The notes under the pieces: generated by a model
Told to the model about the DNA's origin: nothing
What the model saw: only the letters and a program-made list of their open reading frames with translations
Database searches by the model: none
Assembly (NCBI GenBank): GCA_030248215.1
Contig: JASANG010002502.1
Coordinates: 96,945-160,944, forward strand
DNA length: 64,000 bases
Reading direction: 5' to 3'
DNA from: Enoplolaimus lenunculus
Taxonomy: Eukaryota > Nematoda > Enoplea > Enoplida > Thoracostomopsidae
Position numbers and translations under genes: made by a program
Shown here: positions 33,831 through 44,858 of the stretch, one piece after another
Layout of the letters: each line of letters opens with the position of its first letter
How positions within the stretch are numbered: position 1 is the stretch's first letter

Positions 33831-34570
33831 CTGTAGTTAATTTTAACTCTTTCGTAAAAATTTCGAAAACTTATTTTAGGTGTTTATTTCATGTCCATTT
33901 TGGATTGTTAACAAATCTGGCATTCCACTGATTGTTAAACAAAAGGTGAGTTTGATTTCGCCAAAAAGCGTGGAAGATATACAAAAGTAGGTAAGGTAAA
34001 TTTAAAGTAACAATCGCTCATCCTACGATGGTTTTGAACATTGCTGGAATTTACCATTTAAACCTTATCGCTCAATTTAATTTTTGTGTGAACTATTACC
34101 GTTTACTTTATGATGATTTCAATTTACTGTTATTTGACTGAGTTGTTTTAAAAACCGTCCCGTTATGTCTTACTAACTTTCCTTCTCAATTTTATGGACC
34201 GGAAATTTCTGTTCTGAAATAAACGTTGTCGTTGTTTTAGGGAGCGGTCGATGAAGCTGCTGGCCAGTTTGAAGAGCATGAAACCGCATGATCGATGATA
34301 CCAGTTATGTTTTCGTTTGCTGACGAAGATGCACCCAGACAGTAAGTTGTATATAATAAATCGCACGACTGGAAGGTTATTTCAATTAAAAATGCCACTA
34401 TAATAATATACGGACTCAGAAGTCTCAGTGAAACAGTTGATATGTTTGACTGAAACTAAAGTTGTGTGATGTCGAGGAGCTTTGGAGACATGTGGTTAAA
34501 AGTGTAGCCTTTAGCTTTGCTTATTAACGCGAAATTTTTACATGATAAGATTACTTTGCATTCAGTTTAA

Positions 34571-34918
34571 CCAAGAGTGGATGATCACTCTTTATAACAA
34601 GAGTGTGCAACTGGGTACATTCTGTGTATTAAAGAATGTACCAGCACGAGTTGCATTTTTGTTCGACCCCCCTCCCCTCAATCAGGGGGGGTTTAAGCAA
34701 GAGATTAACAATAAACTATGCTTCAGTACACCTACCCCCCTCATTTAAGGGGGGTCAACTATGTTGTTTAATCACACTAAAGATGTTTCTATGTGCATAC
34801 AGACCCCCCTAAACAAGGGGGGAGGCCAAAAACGCAACGCGTGCCGGGTACATTCTTTAATACACAGAATGTACCCAGTTGCACACTCTTGTTATAAAGA
34901 GTGATCATTCACTCTTGG
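34571..34918. mobile_element. MITE with about 90-bp near-perfect inverted repeats
   Basis: CCAAGAGTGGATGATCACTC at the left is mirrored by GTGATCATTCACTCTTGG at the right. The arms continue through CAACTGGGTACATTCTGTG and a GGGGGGT-rich part. Flanked by TTTAA on both sides (34566-34570 and 34919-34923). The TTAA-containing target is reminiscent of piggyBac-type insertion, but five bases are shared. No coding capacity. Lies in an intron of the VPS13-like pseudogene. Confidence 0.82.
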
Positions 34919-35308
34919 TTTAACCGATCACCAGCAGGACATTACGTTTGAGTCGACTGAGGTTACGTAGTTCAAATATGCACTTTCTTCGCTCTGTAAT
35001 TATTAACAACACTATTGGTACTTTTTGTTTTAGGTGTTTGGTTAGACTTGGTCGCAACGCAATTCCAGGTTGCACAATGCATTTCTGCAAACGATTTATT
35101 CTCGAACCAAGGGTCACCGAGCGTCAATTGTATGCAGAAAACACTAATGATCGTTCATTTCCGCCACAGTAGGTATTTTTGTGAGTTTTGAAGTCGTCCG
35201 CATCTGCGTGACCATATGTGATTTGATAGCTGGAACTGAGTTATGAAGCAAACCTAAAGCACAAAGACGGTAGAACAAACGTAATCCGCAGCTTGTACGA
35301 GGTGTCAA

Positions 35309-35648
35309 AATTGCAATAATATTTACAATGCAAAATTTTTTGGTATTTAGGTTTCAGCAGAACTTATAGCAGTTTAGATTTAATGCATTACGCGTGAAAT
35401 GAAAACATAACTTTGATAAGTTTTTCGTCGCGACCGGGTATCGAAATTTCGGGTACCGGAACCGGAGCTGGATAGTAGAATTGCAATAATATTTACAATG
35501 CAAAATCTTTTGTTATTTAGGTTTCAGCAGAACTTATAGCAGTTTAGATTTAATGCATTACGCGTGAAATGAAAACATAACTTTGATAAGTTTTACGTCG
35601 CGACCGGGTATCGAAATTTCGGATACCGGAACCGGAGCTGGATAGTAG
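35309..35648. repeat. 170-bp tandem duplication
   Basis: Two units (about 35309-35478 and 35479-35648), nearly identical, each containing TTTCAGCAGAACTTATAGCA and GCGACCGGGTATCGAAATTT. A recent local duplication inside a VPS13-like intron. Confidence 0.9.
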
Positions 35649-36014
35649 CGTTTCTACCCGAATCAGATGGGAACCAGTTAGTACATCAAAATTTTGATAC
35701 GTCAATCATATAGTAGTTAAACAATTTATTACTTTTTATTTACAAGCCAAGCTTTGTTTGAAATAGATTAAATGTGAATAGGACCTTATCATTGCTAATT
35801 GTCACTCCTTTAACTTCATATTGCACAAATTGCATTGAATACTGAATACATAACAAGTTTAAATTGCACGATCAGGAAAGTGCTGAAAATCTTGTAAATG
35901 GATTTTTATTATTGTATTGCAGTGTCTGCAATATTGGGATCGAAACCCGATCGTGTCAAAGCATATATAGGGAGTGTCAAGTGGTGATCTCCACTCCAAG
36001 CTACCAACTAGACA

Positions 36015-36252
36015 ACTGTTCGCAGAATCCACAGAAGCGAAATCTACCTTCAGCCTTATTTTCGGCGATTGTCAAGGTTTGCATACTATAATAATGAAAT
36101 CTACTTAATTTTTATCGTCATTTTTTAGTAAAATATCTTTGTTTCCACCGACCAAATTTTAATACCGGAGTTTTTAATCCCGGTAAAAATTTACCGGAAC
36201 CGGAAGGTGAAAAAATGCCGAAAACGGAACTCCGGAATTCTGCCTGTACCCT
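36015..36252 (-). mobile_element. CAGGGTGCAACCGG-family MITE fragment
   Basis: AAGCGAAATCTACCTTCA, TTACCGGAACCGGAAGG and CCGGAATTCTGCCTGTACCC match the fragment at 47510-47691. It replaces the expected continuation of the VPS13-like exon. Confidence 0.6.
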
Positions 36253-36640
36253 TAATATAATATATTCTTATACGTGATATTCAAGTTCAGGTTAGAAAAC
36301 GTCTTGCTGAAATCATTTCGCAAATTGTAAATTGTTATGTACTTACTGACACCATAAACGGTTCGCCAGTCATGTTTCGCTCAAAACTAAAGTCTCGGTT
36401 GAGGGGAACTGGTCAAACATAGTAGCTTCGCTTGAAAACGTAGTTCCGCTGTACCGCGACTAGATAACGTTAATTGTCAGTATTCCGCTAATCAAAGAAC
36501 AAGGGTAATAAAAAGTCATACGCTAGGTCGTTTTATTAAAATCGGACGTTTATAACTACCCTGCGCTGCCATTATTGCGTCTCATGTTCAACCGCCTAAA
36601 AGTTTCCTTTACAATTATAAGTACATTTCTGGTCTTTTAG

Positions 36641-36836
36641 GTTGGAGAACGTATGAAAATGTAGTGTTGGATGTGAAATGGCTTGACTGAAATCGTCTAC
36701 TCACAGCTTCAGGAAACCAAACAGTTGCGCTTTCAGATGTCGGTGCGAAAACGTGTAAAGTATTTGTCGTGGACACACTTCGAGTGTGAAAACGCTGTCG
36801 GAATGCCCAGATAATTCTAGTAAGTTTCTTAAACAG
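36641..36836 (+). pseudogene. CDT2/DTL (denticleless)-like WD40 exon, broken
   Basis: Between TTTTAG and a GT donor the frames read ENVVLDVKWLD, NRLLTASGNQTVALSDVGAK, TCKVF and then, shifted by a 2-base insertion after the Phe codon, RGHTSSVKTLSECPDNSSKF. This is the WD40 block of CDT2, the substrate receptor of the CRL4 ubiquitin ligase that destroys CDT1 in S phase. An internal TGA follows VKWLD and the Trp of the WD-like dipeptide is Ser, so the copy is dead. Family call rests on the A-S-G-x-Q-T-V-A-L-x-D-V pattern and the G-H-T-S-S-V-K stretch. Confidence 0.68.
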
Positions 36837-36959
36837 GTATGAGTCCAATCCGATTTTTTTTCGCCCCGGTACTTACTAAAATTGTAAAAACTGACTTGCT
36901 AGTCAGTTGTGCCCAAGATGTTCCTCATCAGAAATTTTATAATTCAAAATATTTTGCCG

Positions 36960-37260
36960 TAGTGCTTCTTTCACATATATTATTTATTTAAAGTGTCTGT
37001 TGGCTGGCAACAATTTCCAAAAACCTCGCATGAACAATTTGGCGATGATTTTTAGTTCTGCAAAGCTAAACTACAATCTATTATTGATAAGTTAACACAT
37101 GGGAACCACTTTAATAGATAAACGATACAGAATTCTTATGCAACAAATCACAAGAAATAGTGTTACAATTAAAATTTCAAGATTTCGATTCCGATTGAAT
37201 GTGCAATTGGAATCGGAATCGGAACTAGTTTATTTCATACTAAAAGTTGTAGCAGCAACG
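36960..37260 (+). mobile_element. MITE, CAGGGTGCAAAG subfamily, diverged
   Basis: AAGTGTCTGTTGGCTGGC, GCATGAACAATTTGGCGATG and TGTGCAATTGGAATCGG match other copies in order. Outer ends are worn. Confidence 0.55.
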
Positions 37261-37264
37261 GCAG

Positions 37265-37447
37265 TACCTCTATATACTGGAATATTTTTTGCACCTGGTG
37301 GCACATTTCAATGTCACTAAAAAGGTTTACACATTTCATTCCAATATTGGCTGCCTGCTTTATACTCGAATATTTTTCCACCTGGTCACACATTCAGTGT
37401 CACTAAAGAAGTTTGCACATTTCATTCCAATATTGATTGTATGCCTT
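37265..37447. repeat. 88-bp tandem duplication
   Basis: CACATTTCATTCCAATATTG recurs at about 37330 and 37418, each preceded by a TATAC..GAATATTTTT..CACCTGG block. Confidence 0.65.
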
Positions 37448-37822
37448 AGATTTCGTTCCATTTCTGTCTTTCATCCATGAGTTTTTAGTACTATGTTCAA
37501 AGCGTATCCGCAGCAATCTACCATGGCCAGTACGCATGCATAGAGGGAGCTGTTTATGGGTATCTCTGATGTTCATTGTCTAATGAAGTTGCGCGCGCAA
37601 AAGAATCAATTTACTGAAATCATTCCGTGAAATTATAGTATGGCAGCTATTCTGTAAAATGTGCTGTAAGTTACATAATATGTTAGTTTTCCTGTTTAAC
37701 GCAACCTAAAATTAAGACTGGAAAGAAAACTTTTTGGACAAGAACGGGGTGTGTCTTATGATTAAATTCATATTGTATTTAGCGTTGTGATGGACATGGA
37801 ATATTTTTTTATATCCGAACTA
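37448..37822. other. AT-rich spacer
   Basis: Nothing recognisable was seen. Confidence 0.4.
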
Positions 37823-38257
37823 TATATGTTGTAACCCACGTCGTAATTTAACACACTTCCGAATTGGGCTAGACCAGGGCGTAATTACGACTTGGGCTAG
37901 CCTACTCGTAATTCTTTCTATGCGACAAGTGTACGTCTTGTGATTGGTTACTACCTTAATGCCATACTCAAAATACGATTGGTTGATGTAAATGCTTTTT
38001 TTCTAATTGGCAAAATAATCGCCACCTATTGGCTGCTTAACAGTTTGTTTTGCTGAGCAAATTGGAATCAAGCAGGATTACGACTATCAAGTAACCAGTT
38101 AGGAAACGCACAGATTTATCTGTCACGATTACGCCTTGGGCTAGTCCAAGACGCCTTGGGCTAGCCCAAGTCGCCTTGGGCTAGCCCAAGTCGTAATTCC
38201 GCTTTGGACCTACCCAATTCGGAATTGGGCTGAATTATGACTTGGGTACGACATATA
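37823..38257. mobile_element. MITE with GGGCTAG palindromes
   Basis: TATATGTTGTAACCCACGTC at the left is matched in reverse complement by the right end GACTTGGGTACGACATATA, and both continue to CCGAATTGGG. The interior holds three successive CGCCTTGGGCTAGCCCAAG-type palindromes near 38125-38190. Possible TA target; no transposase. Confidence 0.68.
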
Positions 38258-38941
38258 CACGAGTCGTTTTACGTTCCAAGTTCCAAGAAGAAAGAACCAC
38301 ATTAAAATATGCTTACGATTAATCGTACACACATCCGCCCTTGTTACTTTTACTGGTGCCCCGCTATCTGACTTGACCGTAATTGAGCCGGCTTAAATTT
38401 TAGACTAATTGTTTGCTTGGGCTTAGCTTAAGCTGTGTTTTTTACACTTGTGTTTATTGTGGAGAAGGGTTAAACTTAAGAATATGTTTTGGTTGTTGCA
38501 TTACTAAAAGTGATATTGGCCCAAATCCTCAGTATCCGCTCTAGTCTTGTATGAAGACATTTCTCGAAGAATTTTCTCAAATTCATAACACATTCGCAAT
38601 CGGTAAATTGGGTTTAATGCCACCCTGACACAAAGCACTAGAGTGAACCAAGAGAGTGGTTTTAATTCATTCGATTGGAAACGTGTTAGCAATAATAAAG
38701 GAAAACCATTTTCAGTCTGGATGCCTTAACAAAATTTTTTATTTACCCTTTATTTTAATTCTTAAATATGTATTCACGGCATCTACAAAATTGTAGCCAA
38801 ACTAAATTTGGGCTTAAATGTTGTTAAGCTAGATAATACTTGTTGGTTGTTTAACGTTTCTTATTTTTAGCAACACAAATTAAATATTGAGTGTTTATCT
38901 ACTTTCAAGTTTTTGTACGTAAACTGCATTCTGTTTTGCAG
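38258..38941. other. AT-rich spacer between decayed exons
   Basis: No coding signal was recognised. Confidence 0.4.
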
Positions 38942-39041
38942 CCAAGGTAGGATGTGGGATTTGTGCAGGCGATACTTAGCTGCTAAATCGGAGCCGGTGC
39001 CTTGTGATATTTGCAACATCCAAATAACAAAAGACAACATG
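38942..39041 (+). pseudogene. Possible second CDT2/DTL-like exon
   Basis: A block between TTTTGCAG and GGTAAGAAG reads MWDLCRRYLAAKSEPVPCDI, resembling the WDLRRNY-type strand of a later CDT2 blade (KVWDLRKNYTAYRQEP in the human protein, from memory). Same strand as 36641-36836. The blades expected between them were not found. Confidence 0.45.
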
Positions 39042-39088
39042 GTAAGAAGTACGACATATAAATGCACTTATTGATTAAAGTATATTTC

Positions 39089-39508
39089 AAAGGGATTTTT
39101 TCACCTTCCGGTACCGGTAAATTTTAACCTAATTAAAAATTCGGGCAGTATTAAATTTTGGTCAGTTTTTTTAAATTTGCTAACGTTTAAGAACCCTTTT
39201 GAAAGCCACTTGTTCTATTAGTGACGATAAAAATGAAATAGATTTAATTAGTATAGTATATAAATATTGACAATCACCAAAAATGGACAGTCGAAGGCAC
39301 ATTTCGCTTCAATGGATAAGAAAATCTGAAATACAGCAGATTAAGCGAATTCCTATCTTTAATTAACGTTATCTTACCAATTATACAGCAAAAAAAAGAC
39401 TAAAAATGAATTTTTGGTGCCATGTATTTTTCATTTTTCGGTTCCGGGTCCTGTTCTGGGTATTTTTCAAATTCCGGTCCGGTAGATTGTAATTCCGGTC
39501 CCACCCTG
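39089..39508 (+). mobile_element. CAGGGTGCAACCGG-family MITE, left end worn
   Basis: Contains TTCACCTTCCGGTACCGG, then TTCCGGTCCGGTAGATTGTAA, and ends AATTCCGGTCCCACCCTG. Confidence 0.65.
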
Positions 39509-40318
39509 CAGCTTACATATACATTGAAGTGTAAAAGCGCGTATTCCTGTTTTGTAGCATTACGTTTAGAGTTTTCAAGTTTGGTTTTCTGGTTTAATTT
39601 TGAATTCGTTTGCCAAATATGATAATCGAGGCGGTGTCAACAGAGATAGTATGCTATAGTTGACGTTTGTGGTGTTGTTAATTTGATATTTTAGTTTATG
39701 TATTTCATAAAAGTTTATTGGTACAGCAGTTCAAGCTTGTGTTAACAGGAGCAAGACTCAATTCATTGACTGTACTTGTACGTTCCTTTGAAAGAATCAA
39801 AATACATTTAGCAAATCCGGTGTTCTCCACAGAAACATGTTAATTTAGCCTCTTGTTTTAGCTTACGAAAACTTTTGTTCAGATCCATAGCACAGATCAC
39901 TATTTGCCGCATATCAAGACCATGTGTCCGACCTTAACCGAACTCGGATGATTGTAATCTTTTGTCGCAAACCTTTAAGTTAATTCGCAGTTGCTTCTGT
40001 CGTAGTGTTTGAACTCAAGTTTTTTTAATTTTTCAGTCAAACAGGAATTGTTTTGTTTTTATATTTCAGATATCAGTTACTGCACGCTATATCTTAGCAA
40101 GTTCATACGTTCAATGTGTTTGGCGGTAGTGGGAACCTGTTTATGCTATTGCATCTGTTGTAGATAATTCTGAGTCTCAAGGTGAGTTATTTTCAAGACT
40201 GGATAAAATATTTACTTTAGCTGGACCTTTTCGCACGTTTAGCTATTATAGTGGTATTACTATAAGATTGAACGCCAGACTAATATTTTTTCTACTCTGC
40301 TCGTCCGTGTTTGGATAG
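39509..40318. other. AT-rich spacer with one exon-like block
   Basis: About 40070-40190, between a TTTCAG and a GGTGAGT, reads ISVTARYILASSYVQCVW, a stop, then WEPVYAIASVVDNSES. It looks like a decayed exon; the gene is unknown. Confidence 0.35.
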
Positions 40319-41250
40319 GAACATCCATCTCAGAATCGTAGAGCGCTTGCACGTATAGCACAGCCAGTAGCACCGGACCCAAGACTCGCTCAGAAAGGTC
40401 TACCTGGTAAAATTTTCAGACGGCCGCGAGGTCGGTTGCTATTTTCATACATAAAAACATCAACATTTGTCAAAGAAAATTTCGTGGCTAGAAGACTCAT
40501 ATCTTAGCGCATGCCTGCCCCTGAATAAAATTACTGACCATGTGGGCGGATCATCACCGTTACCATCCGGTGGTCCGGAAAAATACGGAAGTGTGGGGAA
40601 AAGAATTTCTTGGCAAAAGCTTTGGACAAAAAGAAAAAAAAATCGTGGACCCGCACCGTCCATGTCCAGTACAGTAGACAATCTTGCATACATTACAGCC
40701 GAATAATACTCAGGGCCCAAAAAGAAAATATAGTAAAAATGAGGATATGTACAAGAAAAGGGCATCCTGGACCCGGATAATAACAACAAAGGCACTCCGG
40801 TTCCGCTAGGCCATGGATCGGAGGCAACCGGGTCACACTCAACCAAGAAAATCCGTCCAGCGGGAATGGGTGCAGCCTAACAACAAAAAACGTTAGGCCA
40901 AAATCAATATCTCAATCAGCTCCTGCAACAAAATTGAAAGGGGAGCCTCCCTCCCGCAAAAGATTTCATGCTGAGATCCTTATGAAATTGGACACTTGCA
41001 GTATATTAAAAGAAACCAAGTAAGAATTATATATACATGTAAGAAATCTACTATAATACAGCTTCGTGCTTTAGATCGGTCTGAAATGCAGGATTATCTA
41101 ACCTCTGAACCTAATTTCCCCCTCAGGAATTTACCTGTGCTGCCGCTGTCTCGTGGGCAGGTCGCCAAACTTCAGATTCTTCACGAACCGGTGGGGGTGC
41201 TGTCCACCAGCCGGCTTCAGGTGTTGACGGCAAGAACTCCGGTCTAATGT
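40319..41250 (+). pseudogene. Decayed coding-like exons, gene unknown
   Basis: Higher GC than the surroundings and several plausible exon pieces: RRALARIAQPVAPDPRLAQK from 40319 ending at a GTAAAA donor, SVGKRISWQKLWTKRKKNR near 40600, GEPPSRKRFHAEILMKLDTC near 40940 ending at AA/GTAAGA, and LRALDRSEMQDYLTSEP near 41065. Frames change between pieces and stops occur. Basic, Ser- and Pro-rich composition would suit the disordered tail of the CDT2-like gene upstream, but no homology was recognised. Minus-strand open frames also cover the region. Confidence 0.35.
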
Positions 41251-42990
41251 GTTCAGGAATGCGGCAGTCTTGGGAGACACCGGGAGAGATTCAGACACAT
41301 CCGTCGCAATCTCGATCCAGGGAGGTGTTTTAAACTCAATGTTTACAGTTTGAACTACAAATTTCAAAAGTTGCAAAACAACCACAAACATTGCTAAAAT
41401 ACGCAACAACATTAATCTAACACATCAAAACCTGTGCGTCAAATTCTGAAAATGTCAACCGCCTAAAGTCCCTACTTTGAATTCAAACTTCACACTTTGA
41501 AAATGTCAGTTTTTAATTCTTTTACAAACCCCATTCAAGCCAGCAAAGCTCAACAGATATTGCGCTGAGCGCAAAAAACTCAAATTAAACTAATTCGATT
41601 CTTCCTATCCCTTTCAACCGCTCGCGTTCTCCCCTCACACTCTTTGATTCAAAATTTGAAACCAAAGTTCTTATGACCCGATGCGCTAAACTTTATGGTC
41701 CTTCGGGCTTTCCCGGAAAATTATTCCCACTTGCCGGAGTAACAGATCCAGTGGTATCCCTACAATTACTACAGTGACGAACAAAATAAGCGTTCCGGTT
41801 CTAGGAATTGCGTTAACTGCGTTAGCGATTTTTAGTACTGTTTGAATTTTTCTGTGCCCGCGACACAGTCAAATCTGAATGTGATTGAACATTTCAGTAC
41901 TGGACATAAATATTTTCGTGCCAGTATTTTTTGTTTGGCGTTTTTCTACGAAGTAAATGCATTTCGATGCTGTATTATTTTAGCAGCTTATTCACTTCCT
42001 AATTATGCTCATTTGACCACAAGCGGTTGGATCAGCGTTGAAAGGAATCTGGTTCGCGACTTGTCATAATATTTATGGTTATATTGATTGTGTCAATAAT
42101 TTGGTTGTCAGAAAATCGCTGTAGGTAGGTGTAAATGTTGATAATTTTTGCGATTTGTTTTTGTATGATTTGTTAAACGTGATCGTGAGCGCGTTTTTTA
42201 AACTATGAAGCTGTTTCAGAAAGACGGCTTGAGGATTATTTTTCACATAAATCGATTTTTAAATCAATTTTTGTAGTTTTGACATACTCTTGTTTTTATT
42301 ACCCGTTTTTCAACTGTTTGATTGAGCTTAGTTATACATGGTTAACACATTTCGACATGGTTATTGGATTTAGGTGTACTGTATGTTTTGTTATTTTGTT
42401 TCAGTGGTTTCTGTATTCAATATTGAATTCTTTTGGCGCGCTGTCCTTGATGTCGTCATTCGTTCGACGAAAGTACATACAACCGATACTCAGATTTTGT
42501 TAGAAAATGTTACATGACTGGTACCAGCGCGTTATGTATCCTATTAGTTTATCTGTATCCAAGTGTTCAACATCAACAAAATACTAATTCGTTTTTAAAA
42601 CGAATTGAAGCCCGATGTTCGACTGTAAGAAAGATGTCGATATTCCACTGCTCACGGATGCGTCTGAATCTATGCATGTACCAAGAGAATATTTAATCTT
42701 ATAACTAACGACGCCTAAAACACCACAACACCCGACGGCATGGCCATGAAAAACAGCGAAGATAATTACAGGTAGTACACAATTGCAGCTCTTATCGAGA
42801 TACGGCGGATATATTCCCCCTTGTGACGCGCGCGGTAAAAAATTAACAATAATAATTTAAACATTATAAAACTTACCTTGTAGAGGAAACTATCCCTTCT
42901 ATAATACTTAGTAGCTTGCATCCCCACTGTTTAAAAATTCTCGATCCACCAATGCAGGCACAACTTTTCGTCAAAATACTATGTTATATA
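41251..42990. other. Gene-poor spacer
   Basis: Scattered short open frames (for example 41842-42069 and 42279-42503) have no recognisable family or splice context. Nothing else was seen. Confidence 0.4.
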
Positions 42991-43356
42991 CAGGGTGCAA
43001 CCGGAATTCCGGTTCCGGTTCCGGCATTTTTTCACCTTCCGGTTCCGGTTCCGGTAAATTTTTACCGGATTTAAAAATTCCGGTATCATAATTTGGCCGT
43101 TTTTGAAAGCCACTTGTACTCCGAATATAAGCCATTAATGGTGGATTTCACTTCAGTCGATGATGAAAATCTAAAATACAACAAATAAAATAAATACCTA
43201 TGTTCGACTAAGGTTATTTCACAAATAATATAGCAAAAAATAAGATTAAAATGAAATTTTTGGTGAAATGCATTTTTCACTTTCCGGTTCCGGTTCCGGT
43301 AAAATTTTCAAATTCCGGTTCCGGTTCCGGTAAATTGTAATTCCGGTTGCACCCTG
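42991..43356. mobile_element. hAT-type MITE, intact, with 8-bp target duplication
   Basis: Starts CAGGGTGCAACCGGAATT and ends AATTCCGGTTGCACCCTG, a perfect 18-bp terminal inverted repeat. It is flanked by GTTATATA at 42983-42990 and 43357-43364. An 8-bp duplication with a CAGGG terminus is the hAT signature. Near each end GGTTCCGGTTCCGG is repeated, which could be transposase-binding sites. 366 bp, no coding. Confidence 0.92.
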
Positions 43357-43553
43357 GTTATATAATATTCGTACTTTAAACAGAAGATTACGAATTTTCA
43401 TAGAAAAAGATTTTTTGAAGTTACCATTTTAAGATAGAAACTCATAAAGATAATGGTTTTAGAAGGCAAAATTTAACTCATATGCCGCTGTTAATTTTGT
43501 TTCACACGTTGATAAAATTCGGAATATAAGTTTTTACATCAATGTTTTACTTA

Positions 43554-43750
43554 CAGTGTGCGACCGGATATCAGGATTCGGTTTAATGTCGTGCAAAAAG
43601 CCAATATCCGGTTTCGGCATAGGGTAAAAACCTACCGAATTCCGGACATTTACGGTGGTGGTTTCAAATTTTATAAAACTGCTCGCTTCCAGTGAGCGTC
43701 TTAACATTTTGTTGCGATTGCATTCTCGGGCAATATCCGGTCGCATCCGG
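43554..43750. mobile_element. Short MITE, CAGTGTGCGACCGGATAT end
   Basis: CAGTGTGCGACCGGATATC at the left is mirrored by AATATCCGGTCGCATCCGG at the right; the interior shares AATATCCGGT and CCGAATTCCGG words. Related in style to the hAT MITE at 42991. Confidence 0.65.
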
Positions 43751-44624
43751 TTTACTATGTAATGCGCTATGCAAGTGGCAGTACCGCCGCCGTTTATAAA
43801 GTTACCTATTACATCTTGGGTCTACACTTTGGCTTAGGCTTAAGCAAGTCTTCCTGCATCTAAAGTGTAAAAGAATCGACCTCATAAAACTCCGCGTTTT
43901 TAACAATAATTACTAATATACTTCGGGTTTTTATCGTTTTTGTGAAGGTATACAGATGACATATGTGTATAGGCGGCACAGATTGATCGGATACTTTTTG
44001 CGCCGGATACCGGCACCGAAACCAGACAGTGTTTTCTAACGGAACTGGATGTTAACCGAATATAGCATCTAAATTTATGCATTATCAGTAGTATTTGAAG
44101 CTAGCAATAGTATTTGTCTACCGTGGTTCCACCGGAATTTCAATTTCGGCTGAAATTCATACAAAAAATCACTTCCTGTACCGCCGTCGACAGGCGCAGG
44201 AACCCGAGTTTTTACGGTTTAGTTGCAGATTTTGCAGAATTAACCTGAAAATATTAGACTGCCGTTTTAAAAATTTTGCTCTGGCTCAGGTTTGTTCACA
44301 ACATATTTCGCATGCATATAAATTATATTTTGAAGTACTTAATGCATGTTTTCGTAGAAATTGGAAAAAGCATAAAAATCGATGAGGAACATTTTATTTT
44401 GAATTACAGTAGGGATGAGCTGATTAGTTGGCATCGGCAATGATTTTCACTTTTCATGAGTATCGGCATCGGCGCTGCAAAAAATAGCTTGGATTTTTTA
44501 CTCCAGTGTTATTAACTTAAGCGTCTTGAATTGTCAGAAAATGCATTCGAAACAGAATGTCTGCTATTTCAACATCTAAAAAGCACTTTTATATTCGGAA
44601 CCACAAACGCAATTATCTGCTATG
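43751..44624. other. Spacer with repeat fragments
   Basis: TCCACCGGAATTTCAATTTC near 44128 and GGCATCGGCAATG / TATCGGCATCGG near 44435-44475 are pieces of dispersed families. No gene is recognised. Confidence 0.4.
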
Positions 44625-44760
44625 CAGGGTGCAAAGCGGAACTCGATTATACCGGAATCGGAAGTAGAAGTTTTGTGACTGTGCGGATATTTTGTATTAA
44701 CCATAAACGGTTATAATTTAATAAGAACGGTTCATTTCTATTAATTTTTTAAAACAAATG
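44625..44760 (+). mobile_element. MITE end, CAGGGTGCAAAG subfamily
   Basis: CAGGGTGCAAAGCGGAACTC and ATTATACCGGAATCGGAAG match the left end of the copy at 46462; the rest is missing. Confidence 0.6.
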
Positions 44761-44858
44761 CGAGAGATAACAGTTTCCCTGACCAGACACACTGATTTGC
44801 GCGCAGAAATGAAATTGATACCATCCCAACTGATTGCTTACATCCGTAATATTTAAAT

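Larger units (their letters stand above)
31253..36015 (+). pseudogene. VPS13-family gene, decayed, including VAB (SHR-BD) repeats
   Basis: Exon-like blocks with GT-AG borders: 31253-31338, 31826-32061 (LDTKISIIESELVLLEDYSA), 32491-32608, 33020 to about 33222 (EHRLEMSLADILIGVS), about 33171-33479 in another frame (VINTDVFIPVKSRLYSARN), 33880-33945 (VFISCPFWIVNKSGIPLIVK), 34241-34341 (DEAAGQFEEHE, FSFADEDAP), 35034-35168 (VRLGRNAIPGCTMHFCKRF) and 35923 onward (VCNIGIETRSCQSIYRECQV, then YQLDN). Phases match between 33880 and 35923. These fit the VPS13 VAB adaptor region, closest to VPS13D by memory; the family forms lipid-transfer bridges at membrane contacts. Decay: TGA at 34289-34291 where relatives have Arg (consistent with CGA to TGA), a frame change near 33175, Arg-to-Cys type changes in the last exon, and that exon runs into a MITE near 36015. 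Exon assignment upstream of 33000 is weaker. Confidence 0.72.

Noticed and set aside
36615-36848. 77-codon minus-strand open frame over the CDT2-like exon
   Set aside because: It is the shadow of the plus-strand WD40 sequence, which has recognisable motifs.
40460-40846. 128-codon minus-strand open frame
   Set aside because: Hydrophobic, aromatic composition typical of the complement of a basic, Ser/Pro-rich plus-strand sequence; no splice or family support.
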